Assembly (NCBI GenBank): GCA_001898625.1
Contig: MKUP01000017.1
Coordinates: forward strand, 1 to 64,000
Length of the DNA stretch: 64,000 bases
Reading direction: 5' to 3'
Origin: Burkholderiales bacterium 67-32
GTDB lineage: Bacteria; Pseudomonadota; Gammaproteobacteria; Burkholderiales; Burkholderiaceae_B
Translations under genes and position numbers: made by a program
Shown: piece after piece, positions 53,894 through 61,637 of the stretch
Layout of the letters: every line of letters begins with the position of its first letter
Position numbering within the stretch: position 1 is the first letter of the stretch
Notes under the pieces: model-generated
Database searches by the model: none
What the model saw: the letters and a program-made list of their open reading frames with translations, nothing else
Told to the model about the DNA's origin: nothing

Positions 53894-54910
53894 CTATCCC
53901 GCCGCGCGATTTGCGCGTTCGGCGATGTCTGCGCATCGCTCGATCAGCAACCCAAAAGACTCGGCGTCCTCAAGCAGCAATCCGTCTCCCACCATATGTT
54001 CGTAATCGAAGGCCAGGGCCGCGCGTGCCTCTCCGTTCGGCACGAGTTGCAACGATCCACTGACGGCGGCCGCGTAATCGACAGGCGCCCCGTCCGCCGC
54101 CTTCTCAGCGAAGAACATCCCCTTGTGACGTGCGACCGCGAGGGCGAGATCTCGGTCAGCCGCAGCCGCGTCGGCGATCCCCGCGTCATCCAGGCGGACC
54201 ACGTCATGCCAATGGCGAGCGAACCGCTCCCCGCGCAGCCGCTCCTGCAAGCAGAAAACGTGTATCGCGGTCGCCTTTTCCCAAAAGGTCCGCTCGGCGT
54301 GCATCACCCGCGGCGACGCCGCCGGGAACGTCACGCCCTCGACTAGGCCCGCCGCATCGCAGACCACGTCGCGCACGCTGGCCGGTTCGCCGGTCGAGCG
54401 GGCGCCGAATTCCAGCATAACGCTGGGCGCGACATAACCTGAGCCGGTTGAGGTCGCCTCATAGTCGATGAAGAGCTTCTCGCCCTCGACCCGGGTCGCC
54501 GCCGAAACGCCCTGCGCTCCAATTGCGTCGATGAGCAGTGGTTGCACCGTGCCCGAAATCCACTCCGGCAACCGGTGGCGCACCACCTTCGACCAGCGCT
54601 TCTCTTCACTGCGTGTTGTCGGCAGTGCCTCGCCCTTGTCGCCCACCAGATCAGGCGCGATCGCTCGGATGTCGTAGGTCAGATCGACATCTTCCGAAAA
54701 ACGCTGAATGACGCCGTAGGCTTTTGAAAGCGATGTCCCACCCTTGAAGACGAGATGATCGCCGAGCGCGGAGCCGAAGACTGTCTGAAGCGCCCAGACG
54801 ACCCAAACGTCCTTTTCGAGCAGATGGGCGGGCCGCCCCGACCGATCGGCGGCGACGCCCAAGACGTCACGACGGTCCGCCGCCGACAAGGACAGAAAGG
54901 GATCAGCCAT
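53894..54910 (-). CDS. AbiEii/AbiGii-type nucleotidyltransferase toxin
   Basis: 338 residues from the ATG at 54910 (MADPFLSLSAADRRDVLGVA). The nucleotidyltransferase motif is VFKGGTSLSKAYGVIQRFSE followed by DVDLTYDI, the GGTSL ... SxDxD pattern of AbiEii/MenT-like toxins; the second part has FWEKATAIHVFCLQE and ARHWHDVVRLDDAGI. Such enzymes add nucleotides to tRNA 3' ends and stop growth. It overlaps the antitoxin gene by eight bases. All motif residues are kept. Confidence 0.88.
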   Translation of the reverse strand: MADPFLSLSAADRRDVLGVAADRSGRPAHLLEKDVWVVWALQTVFGSALGDHLVFKGGTSLSKAYGVIQRFSEDVDLTYDIRAIAPDLVGDKGEALPTTRSEEKRWSKVVRHRLPEWISGTVQPLLIDAIGAQGVSAATRVEGEKLFIDYEATSTGSGYVAPSVMLEFGARSTGEPASVRDVVCDAAGLVEGVTFPAASPRVMHAERTFWEKATAIHVFCLQERLRGERFARHWHDVVRLDDAGIADAAAADRDLALAVARHKGMFFAEKAADGAPVDYAAAVSGSLQLVPNGEARAALAFDYEHMVGDGLLLEDAESFGLLIERCADIAERANRAAG

Positions 54911-55502
54911 GGACCGCCTTGCCGACGCTTCGGGCAAGCCAGGTTGGAAACTGCGGCGCGGCGGCCACCAGTTCGCCGAACGCCGTAGGCGGCAGCTTTC
55001 GTTTCAGAGCCTTCAGCGCCGATTCCGCCTTCTCCGGCCCGAGCCAGGCTAGCGCGCGAACCGCTTGGCCTGCGGGACGATCGGCGAGCGCAAGCTGCCA
55101 GCGTGGCGCATGGCGCAATTCGACGAGCTGCTTGCCCAAGGTCATCGTGCGGCTCCGGCCCGAGGTAAGATAAACGGAGCGGACCGGCACCTGCGTCGTC
55201 AGGCCCAGCGCGTTTGCGGCAGCCGCGCCGTTCGGCACGATGACTTCTCCACGCTGCACCGCCAGCGCCTCGACGGCCTTTTCCACCGAAGGCGCGCGGG
55301 CGCCGAACCGGCTCTTCACCGGACGCAGATACACGCCGCGCCCGGCACGGATCAGATGCCCTCGTTCTGCAAGACGCGACAAAGCCTGGTCCACCCCAGC
55401 GCGGCTGCCGAGGTGGAGAAGGCTCTTTGCCGCCAGCGGCGTTCCTTCCGGAAGCGTCTCGGCGTGCGCCAGAATCTGTTCGGTCAGACGTTGCACCATC
55501 AT
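54903..55502 (-). CDS. AbiEi-type antitoxin (DUF6088 family)
   Basis: 199 residues from the ATG at 55502 (the next codon is also ATG). The N-terminal winged helix includes VDQALSRLAERGHLIRAGRG and VYLRPVKSRFGAR; the middle has NGAAAANALGLTTQVPVRSV, and the end has WLGPEKAESALKALKRKLP. It matches DUF6088/AbiEi transcriptional autoregulators of type IV toxin-antitoxin pairs. AGGAG sits right before the start; the open frame extends upstream but crosses the promoter. An inverted-repeat operator lies in that promoter. Confidence 0.88.
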   Translation of the reverse strand: MMVQRLTEQILAHAETLPEGTPLAAKSLLHLGSRAGVDQALSRLAERGHLIRAGRGVYLRPVKSRFGARAPSVEKAVEALAVQRGEVIVPNGAAAANALGLTTQVPVRSVYLTSGRSRTMTLGKQLVELRHAPRWQLALADRPAGQAVRALAWLGPEKAESALKALKRKLPPTAFGELVAAAPQFPTWLARSVGKAVHG

Positions 55503-55507
55503 TCTCC

Positions 55508-55543
55508 TGTCAGAAATATATGCGAGTTTCTGACACTTTTCAA
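55508..55543 (-). promoter_or_regulatory. AbiE promoter with perfect palindromic operator
   Basis: On the minus strand TTGAAA (55538-55543), a 17-base spacer and TATATT (55515-55520) form a near-consensus sigma-70 promoter. TGTCAGAAA and TTTCTGACA (plus-strand 55508-55516 and 55527-55535) are perfect 9-base inverted arms with a 10-base spacer, which cover the spacer and the -10 downstream edge. Binding of the AbiEi-type protein would shut the promoter. The predicted transcription start lies only about six bases before the ATG at 55502. Confidence 0.85.
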
Positions 55544-55713
55544 CGGCCTTAAAGCTTTCAAACTCAGCCCCTTCCTTCGTAGCTCCGGCCGCCACGAGGG
55601 ATCGATTGAACGGGGAAAGCCTTCCCCTGCGGCCGAGCCACGGTCTCGGCCGACCACTTCTGCGGGGACACCCCGCAACGCCCCGAGAGCGAGAGTGCGG
55701 GCGGATCTTCCGT

Positions 55714-55768
55714 GACGGGTTGAGGACTGGGAGAGAGGCTCCCGGCGCCCGTCATGGAGTTTATCCCG
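55714..55768 (+). ncRNA. Structured leader, copy 1 (before ardC-like gene)
   Basis: GACGGG (55714-55719) pairs with CCCGTC (55748-55753). Inside, CTGGGAG (55727-55733) pairs with CTCCCGG (55739-55745) with loop AGAGG. TGGAG then serves as ribosome binding site, followed by TTTATCCCG and the ATG at 55769. The same structure with different stem sequence and the same loop occurs before 57283 and 59805. It shows that the ardC-like gene starts at 55769, not at the in-frame ATG at 55754 inside the structure. Upstream (55544-55713) I see only GC-rich sequence. Confidence 0.8.
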
Positions 55769-56737
55769 ATGGCCAGAATGGATCGCGCCGCGCGTCGTAC
55801 CGGTGACCGCACCAATCTCTATGACGACATCACCAACAAGATCATCGCCGAACTCGAGGATGGCCGGCTTCCCTGGGTCCAGCCCTGGGGGACAGCTGCG
55901 GCGAAGGCGCCGCTCGCCATGCCCAGGAATGCGGCGACCTCCCGTCAGTATTCCGGCATCAATGTCCTGATCCTTTGGGGCGCCGTCATCCAGCACGGCT
56001 TTCCTTCCCAGCATTGGCTGACCTTCCGCCAGGCGCTCGCCCTCGGCGGAAACGTGCGGAAGGGCGAGCACGGCACGACCATCGTCTATGCTGACCGCTT
56101 TGTGCCCGACGACGAAAAGCGCCGCGCACGCGAGACCGGCGAAGAGGCGACCGCTATTCCATTTCTGAAGCGTTTCACGGTCTTCAACGCGGCGCAGTGT
56201 GAGAGCCTGCCCGACGATATCGCCATCGAGGCGCCACCTCCGCCGCCAGGCCTGATCGAACCCGAGGTCGAAGCGCTGATCCGGGCGACGAGGATCGACT
56301 TCCGCATCGGCGGCGATCGGGCCTTCTATGTCCCCGCCCACGACTATGTGCAGGTGCCGCCGCCGCAGGCCTATTTCGAGCCGATCAACTGGCACCGCAC
56401 CGCGCTGCATGAGCTCGGTCACGCCACCGGCCATGCCTCTCGCCTCGGCCGCGACTTCTCCGGCTCCTTTGGCACGAAGAAATATGCGTTCGAGGAGCTG
56501 GTGGCCGAGATGAACGCCGCCTTCTGCTGCGCCTCACTCGGCATCGTCCCGACCGTCCGCCACGCGGACTATATCGGCTCCTGGATCGAGGTCCTGCGCG
56601 AGGACAATCGCGCCATCGTGCGGGCCGCAAGTCAGGCGAGCAAGGCCGCCGACTGGCTGCTCTCACACCTTCCCGAAGCACACGCGGAGGATCGCACGGA
56701 GGTGAGCTGTCCGGATTGTGACAGGAGGGCGGCATGA
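55769..56737 (+). CDS. ardC: ArdC-like antirestriction protein with zincin domain
   Basis: 322 residues. N-terminal ssDNA-binding domain (DUF1738/ArdC-N): DDITNKIIAELEDGRLPWVQ, ATSRQYSGINVLILWG, WLTFRQALALGGNVRKGEHG. The C-terminal part is a zinc metallopeptidase-like domain with HRTALHELGHATGHASRLGR (HExxH) and EELVAEMNAAFCCASLGI supplying the third ligand. ArdC proteins protect incoming plasmid DNA from restriction. The leader structure and its GGAG decide the start. It overlaps the DUF2958 gene by four bases. Confidence 0.88.
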   Translation: MARMDRAARRTGDRTNLYDDITNKIIAELEDGRLPWVQPWGTAAAKAPLAMPRNAATSRQYSGINVLILWGAVIQHGFPSQHWLTFRQALALGGNVRKGEHGTTIVYADRFVPDDEKRRARETGEEATAIPFLKRFTVFNAAQCESLPDDIAIEAPPPPPGLIEPEVEALIRATRIDFRIGGDRAFYVPAHDYVQVPPPQAYFEPINWHRTALHELGHATGHASRLGRDFSGSFGTKKYAFEELVAEMNAAFCCASLGIVPTVRHADYIGSWIEVLREDNRAIVRAASQASKAADWLLSHLPEAHAEDRTEVSCPDCDRRAA

Positions 56738-57105
56738 TCCTCCTGACTGACGAGCTGCGTGAGCAGCTTTTTGCGAACGGCCGGCAGCGCGACGCCGACC
56801 ATGTGCCGGTCGTGAAATTCTTCAACCCGTTGGGCGAAGGCGTCTGGCTCGCCACCGAACTGGACGAGGATGGCGACACGCTCTTCGGGCTGGCCGATCT
56901 CGGTCACCCTGAGCTTGGCTCCTTCTCGCTGCAGGAGATGTCGTCGCTCCGCCTGCCGTTCGGCATGGGGATCGAACGGGACATCCTCTTCACGGGGGAT
57001 TTCCCGCTCTCCGTTTGGGCGGAAGCCGCGCGGCAGGCCGGCTGCATCCGGGCGGCAGAGCGCATTCTCTATCAGGCCGCTCGGTCACGGCACGGCGAGC
57101 ATTGA
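56734..57105 (+). CDS. DUF2958 family protein
   Basis: 123 residues. ILLTDELREQLFANGR, PVVKFFNPLGEGVWLATELD, DGDTLFGLADLGHPELGSFS and GMGIERDILFTGDFPLSVWA define DUF2958, a small protein widespread on conjugative elements of alpha- and betaproteobacteria, function unknown. The ATGA overlap with ardC indicates coupling. Confidence 0.85.
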   Translation: MILLTDELREQLFANGRQRDADHVPVVKFFNPLGEGVWLATELDEDGDTLFGLADLGHPELGSFSLQEMSSLRLPFGMGIERDILFTGDFPLSVWAEAARQAGCIRAAERILYQAARSRHGEH

Positions 57106-57226
57106 TGCGCAAATACGTGGAGGCGTGAAGTCGGCTCTGAGGCTTTGCGCTTCCACGCGGCGATAGGCTTTCCTGAAGCGTTCGCGGTTCGGGGTGAGAG
57201 AGTAAGAGGGGGAACGGGATTTTCGT

Positions 57227-57282
57227 GACGGGTTGGAGGCCGAGAGAGAGGCTTTCGGCCGCCCGTCGCGGAGTACATCCCG
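57227..57282 (+). ncRNA. Structured leader, copy 2 (before parB-like gene)
   Basis: GACGGG (57227-57232) pairs with CCCGTC (57262-57267); GGCCGAGAG (57238-57246) pairs with CTTTCGGCC (57252-57260) with loop AGAGG. GCGGAG follows as ribosome binding site, then TACATCCCG and the ATG at 57283. The inner stem is longer and of different sequence than in copy 1, but the loop and spacing are kept. A purine box (GAGAGAGTAAGAGG) lies about 25 bases upstream, as in copy 3. Confidence 0.8.
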
Positions 57283-59418
57283 ATGGCTACTGCCGTTCAG
57301 AAGATCACCCTGTCGTCCTCACGCGACATCCCCTTCAACAAGCTGGTGCTGAGCCAGTCCAACGTCCGGCGCGTGAAAGCCGGCGTCTCCATCGACGAAC
57401 TGGCGGAGTCGATCGTCCGCCGCGGCCTCATCCAGAGCATCCATGTCCGTCCCGTGGTGAACGCCGAAGGTGCGGAGACCGGCATGTTCGAAGTCCCCGC
57501 CGGCGGCCGCCGCTACCGCGCCCTCGAATTGCTCGTGAAGCAGAAGCGCCTCGCCAAAACCGCACCGGTCCCCTGCGTCGTCTCTGACTCCAAGGCCGAT
57601 GTGTTGATCGACGAGGTGTCGCTGGCCGAGAATATCGAGCGTGCGCCGTTGCATCCGCTCGATCAGTTCCGCGCCTTCCAGGCCATGCGCGACAAGGGCA
57701 TGACCGGCGAGGCGATCGCCGCCGCCTTCTTCGTTCCGGTCCAGGTGGTGAAGCAGCGTCTGCGGTTGGTCACGGTCTCGCCCACGCTTCTCGACGTCTA
57801 TGCCGACGACGGCATGACCCTCGAACAGCTCATGGCCTTCTCGATCTCGGAAGACCACGCGCGTCAGGAGCAGGTGTGGGAAGCGATCAGCCATAGCTGG
57901 TCGAAGGAACCCTATCAGATCCGCCGCATGCTGACCGAGACCACGATCCGCGCCTCCGACAAGCGCGCGGTGTTCGTCGGTATCGACGCCTATCAGGCCG
58001 CAGGCGGCTGCATCCTGCGCGACCTGTTCCAGGACGACGACGGCGGCTGGCTGCAGGACCCCGTTCTGCTCGATCGACTCGTCGCCGAGAAGCTCAAGAC
58101 CTGCGCCGACGAAATCGCCGCTGAGGGCTGGAAATGGGTCGATGTGGCCATGAGCTTCCCCTACGGCCACGATCATGGCCTCCGCGAACTCTCGGGCACG
58201 ATCGTCGATCTGACCGAAGAGGAGCGCGCAACCCGCGAAGCCTTGCGAGCCGAGTATGATCGGATCGAGGAGGAATATTCCGAGGCCGACGAGCTGCCCG
58301 ACGAGGTCGATCAGCGCCTGGGCGAGATCGAGCAGGCCCTGGAAGCCTTCGAACGGCGGCCCGTCACCTACGATCCGGCCGAGATCCGCATCGCCGGCGC
58401 TTTCGTCAGTCTCGACAGCGACGGCTCGCTGCTGGTCGAGCGCGGCTATGTGCGGCCTGAGGACGAGGCGCCGGTCGAGTCTGGCGGCGACGACGATCAG
58501 ACCGACGCCGATGGCCGCGATGCGCTCGCAGTCCAGCGTGCGGTCATCACCATCGGAGGCCAGCCCGCCGAGCCCGAGGAGGACGACGACGACAGCCTCA
58601 AGCCATTGCCCGAACGCCTCGTGATCGAGCTGACGGCCCATCGCACCGTGGCGCTGCGCAACGCCGTGGCGGAACATCCGCGGGTCGCCATGACCATGTT
58701 GCTGCACAAGCTCGTCAGCGACACCTTCCGGCACACCGCGCCGACGGGCTGCCTCGAGGCCAGTGTCCGGCACATCTTCTTCCCGGCTCAGTCCGACGAG
58801 CTGAAGGAGAGCGACTCCGCCCGGGCCGTGAACGAGCGGCATGAACGCTGGGGCGACCATGTCCCGGCCGACGACCAGGCCCTCTGGGACTGGCTCACCC
58901 ATCTTGATGACGGCACGCGCATGGACCTGCTGGCCTTGTGCGTGAGCTATGGCGTCAACGCGCTCTTCGAGCGGCCGAACCCGCATTCCGGTTCGGGCGT
59001 GAGCCGCCATGGCCTCGACGTGCGGATGGCGCAGGCGGACCGGCTCGCTCGCGAAACCGGCCTCGACATGGTGGCGGCGGGCTGGCGGCCGACCGTGGGC
59101 AACTATCTCGGCCGCGTCACCAAGCCGCGCATTCTCGAAGCCGTTCGCGAAGGCGCCGGCGAGAGGGCGGCGCAGCTCATCGACCACCTGAAAAAGGGCG
59201 ACATGGCCAAGGAAGCCGAGCGCCTGCTGGCCGACACCGGCTGGTTGCCCGGGCCGCTGCGGCTCACCTCGCTCGATGGCGAACAGACCAACGGCGCCGA
59301 GGCGCAGACGGACGGTGGCGATGACACGGCGCTGCCGGACTTCCTCGCCGATGACGGCGAGGAGGACGACGGCGCCGATGTGGAGGACGAGGAAACCGTC
59401 CTGGCCGCAGCCGAGTGA
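57283..59418 (+). CDS. ParB/RepB/Spo0J-like nuclease-fold protein
   Basis: 711 residues. The N-terminal ParB domain has IPFNKLVLSQSNVRRVKAGV, SIDELAESIVRRGLIQSIHV, VPAGGRRYRALELLVKQKRL and SLAENIERAPLHPLDQFRAF, followed by the KorB-like helix-turn-helix area (MTGEAIAAAFFVPVQVVKQR). The remaining 500 residues are acidic and unlike partition ParB proteins, including EEEYSEADELPDEVDQRLGE. Such large ParB-like proteins are core genes of ICEs, without a ParA next to them. It is probably a DNA-binding or nicking factor of the element. Confidence 0.85.
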   Translation: MATAVQKITLSSSRDIPFNKLVLSQSNVRRVKAGVSIDELAESIVRRGLIQSIHVRPVVNAEGAETGMFEVPAGGRRYRALELLVKQKRLAKTAPVPCVVSDSKADVLIDEVSLAENIERAPLHPLDQFRAFQAMRDKGMTGEAIAAAFFVPVQVVKQRLRLVTVSPTLLDVYADDGMTLEQLMAFSISEDHARQEQVWEAISHSWSKEPYQIRRMLTETTIRASDKRAVFVGIDAYQAAGGCILRDLFQDDDGGWLQDPVLLDRLVAEKLKTCADEIAAEGWKWVDVAMSFPYGHDHGLRELSGTIVDLTEEERATREALRAEYDRIEEEYSEADELPDEVDQRLGEIEQALEAFERRPVTYDPAEIRIAGAFVSLDSDGSLLVERGYVRPEDEAPVESGGDDDQTDADGRDALAVQRAVITIGGQPAEPEEDDDDSLKPLPERLVIELTAHRTVALRNAVAEHPRVAMTMLLHKLVSDTFRHTAPTGCLEASVRHIFFPAQSDELKESDSARAVNERHERWGDHVPADDQALWDWLTHLDDGTRMDLLALCVSYGVNALFERPNPHSGSGVSRHGLDVRMAQADRLARETGLDMVAAGWRPTVGNYLGRVTKPRILEAVREGAGERAAQLIDHLKKGDMAKEAERLLADTGWLPGPLRLTSLDGEQTNGAEAQTDGGDDTALPDFLADDGEEDDGADVEDEETVLAAAE

Positions 59419-59428
59419 ACACGACAAC

Positions 59429-59452
59429 GGGGAGCGGTCGCGGCCGCTCCCC
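59429..59452 (+). terminator. GC-rich stem-loop after the parB-like gene
   Basis: GGGGAGCGG (59429-59437) and CCGCTCCCC (59444-59452) form a perfect 9-bp stem with a six-base loop, 10 bases after the ParB stop, followed by ACATTTCTT, which is only a weak T-tract. It may terminate or attenuate transcription into the small downstream gene. Confidence 0.55.
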
Positions 59453-59474
59453 ACATTTCTTCGTGGAGGTCATC

Positions 59475-59696
59475 ATGCCCGTCATCAACGCGCCCCCGAC
59501 GCGCCGCGTCGTGTTCCAGTATCTCGTTCCCGTGCATGTCGAGGTCGAAGACGGCCTTGTCACCCGCGTCACCGTGATCGACGAAACCCCTGTGCGCGAT
59601 CCCGCCGTCGTCGAGGGGGATGCGACCTATCTGGCCGAGGCCATCACAGCCTCCGACGACGGTCAGGCCTGGCCCTCCTGGTCCTTCGGCTACTGA
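59475..59696 (+). CDS. Small conserved protein of the element, unknown function
   Basis: 73 residues from the ATG at 59475 behind GGAGG. It has two beta-rich stretches (VVFQYLVPVHVEVEDGLVTR and VTVIDETPVRD) and ends with DGQAWPSWSFGY. I do not recognise a named family. The frame upstream of this ATG (from 59415) crosses the hairpin and is not used. Confidence 0.65.
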   Translation: MPVINAPPTRRVVFQYLVPVHVEVEDGLVTRVTVIDETPVRDPAVVEGDATYLAEAITASDDGQAWPSWSFGY

Positions 59697-59750
59697 CCGG
59701 ATCGGCTTCGGCGCCGGCGATGAGAGTAAGAGTTCGGGCCGATCGGCCGT

Positions 59751-59804
59751 GACGGAATAGCAGGTGGAGGAGAGGCCTCCGCCGCCCGTCGCGGAGTATT
59801 CCCG
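59751..59804 (+). ncRNA. Structured leader, copy 3 (before 59805 gene)
   Basis: GACGG (59751-59755) pairs with CCGTC (59786-59790); GGTGGAGG (59763-59770) pairs with CCTCCGCC (59776-59783) with loop AGAGG. GCGGAG and TATTCCCG lead to the ATG at 59805. TGAGAGTAAGAG lies about 25 bases upstream, as in copy 2. The inner stem sequence differs from both other copies while pairing is kept. Confidence 0.8.
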
Positions 59805-60362
59805 ATGACCCATGCCAGTGCTGCCCCCTTCGTCTCGATCGGTCAGATCCTCGCGGAGGAGGTGCTTCCCAGACTTCACCGCGCGCAAAAGCTCCCGCTG
59901 CGCGTCTCCTGCCTCGGCACGATCAGCTACGCCGGGGCCACCGACGCCGACTGCCGCGACCGGACCATCCCGCTCGGGGACGCGGCGTCCCCTGAAGAGG
60001 CCATGATCCTTGCTGGCATGCGTGTCGCGCGCGACGACATCCGCATCGGCCAGGACGACACGCTGCATTTCCGGCCCCGGCTGATCGTCGTGCAGGATAA
60101 CGCGCTGGGCCTGGTGCTCGCCGGTGACATCCGCGCCGGCGTCATCCTCTGGCAGCATCCCGTCGCCAGTGACCGCGAAGCCCGGCGCATCGTCACCGAA
60201 GCGAGCTGGATTCGCGGCCTGGCCTTCGCCGCCTCCGGCCGCGGCGATCATAGATCAGCGCGCGACCTTCGCTATCAGGCCTCCCGCCTCGAAGCGCGCC
60301 TGGTCGATCCGCTTTGGCGCGAAACCGCCGCCGATCTTCTCCGGCTGCCGCAGGCCGCCTGA
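59805..60362 (+). CDS. Conserved protein of the element, unknown function
   Basis: 185 residues, no signal or membrane segment. FVSIGQILAEEVLPRLHRAQ is helical; the middle has beta-rich parts (PRLIVVQDNALGLVLAGDIR) and the end is helical with RSARDLRYQASRLEARLVDP. No family recognised. It carries the same leader structure as ardC and parB, so it is probably co-regulated with them. Confidence 0.7.
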   Translation: MTHASAAPFVSIGQILAEEVLPRLHRAQKLPLRVSCLGTISYAGATDADCRDRTIPLGDAASPEEAMILAGMRVARDDIRIGQDDTLHFRPRLIVVQDNALGLVLAGDIRAGVILWQHPVASDREARRIVTEASWIRGLAFAASGRGDHRSARDLRYQASRLEARLVDPLWRETAADLLRLPQAA

Positions 60363-60383
60363 CCCCGTCCCATTCCCTCAATC

Positions 60384-60412
60384 AGCCCGGCCTCGCGCCG
60401 GGCTTTGTCGTT
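60384..60412 (+). terminator. Stem-loop terminator-like element
   Basis: AGCCCGGC (60384-60391) and GCCGGGCT (60397-60404) form an 8-bp stem with a 5-base loop, followed by TTGTCGTTT. Lies between the 59805 gene and the next, whose AGGAG (60414-60418) immediately follows. The T-tract is interrupted, so termination is uncertain. Confidence 0.6.
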
Positions 60413-60425
60413 TCAGGAGCCTGCC

Positions 60426-60842
60426 ATGGCCGACTTTTTCACGCATTTCTCCTGCCTGCTCGACGTCGGCACGCCCGACAACGCCGCACGCGCACTCGAC
60501 CTCTACAACACGCTCTCCGAGGAAGGAGCGTCGGAGGAGCCGCCGTCCGAGGGTTTTCTTCTTTCGATCCAGCCCGAACACGGCGGGACCAAGCTCTGGA
60601 TGCGCGACGACATCACCGGCGATCCCGAGCGCCTGATCCAGTTCGTGAAGTGCTGCGCCGCCGCGTTCGGGCTGACCGGGCGCTGGGGTTTCCAGTACGC
60701 CAACACCTGCTCGATGCCGCGCGTCGATGCCTTCGGCGGAGGCGCGCATGTGCTCGACCTGGCCACCGGTGAGACGGTGGCGTGGACATATACCAACGGC
60801 TGGCTCGCCGACGTGCTCGACGGAGGCGATCCCCATGCCTGA
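60426..60842 (+). CDS. Conserved protein of the element, unknown function
   Basis: 138 residues from ATG at 60426 (AGGAG eight bases upstream). MADFFTHFSCLLDVGTPDNA, LLSIQPEHGGTKLWMRDDIT, FVKCCAAAFGLTGRWGFQYA and CSMPRVDAFGGGAHVLDLAT give a compact alpha/beta look. No named family recognised. Its end overlaps the next gene by eight bases, so the pair is probably translated together. Confidence 0.7.
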   Translation: MADFFTHFSCLLDVGTPDNAARALDLYNTLSEEGASEEPPSEGFLLSIQPEHGGTKLWMRDDITGDPERLIQFVKCCAAAFGLTGRWGFQYANTCSMPRVDAFGGGAHVLDLATGETVAWTYTNGWLADVLDGGDPHA

Positions 60843-61479
60843 GATCATCGAAACCACCGTCTACCGGCTTGGCGAACTCTCCGATTCCGCCAAGGAGAAA
60901 GCTCGATCCTGGTATCGCGAGATCGGCTTCGAGCACGATTGGCACGAATTCGTCTTTGACGACTTCGTCCGCATCGGCGAGATCCTTGGCCTGACCTTCA
61001 AGACCCGGCCCATCCGGCTCCATGGCGGCGGTAGCCGCCAAGAGCCTTGCATCTGGTTTCGCGGCTTCTGGAGCCAGGGCGACGGCGCCTGTTTCGAGGC
61101 TTATTATCGCTATCGTAAGGGCGCGCCGAAAGCGTTGCGCGATTATGCCCCGCACGACGAAGCCCTTCACCGCATCGTCGACGCGCTTCAGGCTGTGCAG
61201 CGGCGCAATTTCTTCCAGCTCCGCGCCGAAGCCACGCATGGCGGGCGCTACTATCACGAATACTGCATGTCGGTTTCCGTCGACCGCGACAGTCCGACCT
61301 GGCAGCCCATGACCGACGGCGCGGAAGACGCCGTCACCGAGGCGCTGCGCGATCTCGCCCGGTGGCTCTATCGCCAGCTCGAAAGCGAGTATGAGCATCT
61401 GACCTCCGACGAGGCGATCGACGAATCCATCGCCGCCAACGACTACACCTTCACCGAGGCCGGTCGCCGGTTCGGTTGA
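60835..61479 (+). CDS. Conserved protein of the element, unknown function
   Basis: 214 residues from ATG at 60835. The N-terminus (VYRLGELSDSAKEKARSWYR) and the DWHEFVFDDFVRIGEILGLT, PCIWFRGFWSQGDGACFEAY and YRYRKGAPKALRDYAPHDEA blocks recall proteins from plasmids and phages that databases tend to label antitoxin-like, without experimental basis that I know. The end is acidic. No toxin gene is seen next to it. A strong terminator follows the stop. Confidence 0.68.
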   Translation: MPEIIETTVYRLGELSDSAKEKARSWYREIGFEHDWHEFVFDDFVRIGEILGLTFKTRPIRLHGGGSRQEPCIWFRGFWSQGDGACFEAYYRYRKGAPKALRDYAPHDEALHRIVDALQAVQRRNFFQLRAEATHGGRYYHEYCMSVSVDRDSPTWQPMTDGAEDAVTEALRDLARWLYRQLESEYEHLTSDEAIDESIAANDYTFTEAGRRFG

Positions 61480-61486
61480 TACCCAA

Positions 61487-61518
61487 AGCGCCCAGCCTTC
61501 GCGGTTGGGCGCTTTTTT
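61487..61518 (+). terminator. Rho-independent terminator
   Basis: AGCGCCCAGCC (61487-61497) pairs with GGTTGGGCGCT (61503-61513) around TTCGC, followed by TTTTTT overlapping the stem end (61513-61518). It begins eight bases after the upstream stop codon and closes the 59805-61479 unit. Confidence 0.9.
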
Positions 61519-61637
61519 CATGTCAGCCATTGCGAGTCCCTTGAGAGGAAGAGGGTCGCCGGAACGGGACGAGTCCGGGCGGTTGAGAGAGAGCGCCGCG
61601 CGGGCTTCCCCGTATCCGCTCTCCCGAGGCATTTCCC

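Noticed and set aside
55754-55768. Upstream in-frame ATG for the ArdC-like gene at 55754
   Set aside because: It lies against the leader stem with no ribosome binding site; the other two copies show that GGAG belongs to the ATG at the end of CCCGATG (55769).
57283-59418. A ParAB partition system
   Set aside because: No ParA ATPase gene adjoins and the protein is more than twice the size of partition ParB; kept as ParB-like only.
57319-59454. 711-codon frame on the minus strand opposite the ParB-like gene
   Set aside because: Shadow of the high-GC coding strand; the plus strand has ParB motifs, a leader and ribosome binding site.
60835-61479. Toxin-antitoxin pair formed by the 60426 and 60835 genes
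   Set aside because: No toxin fold or antitoxin DNA-binding motif is recognisable; the label would rest only on vague database-type naming.
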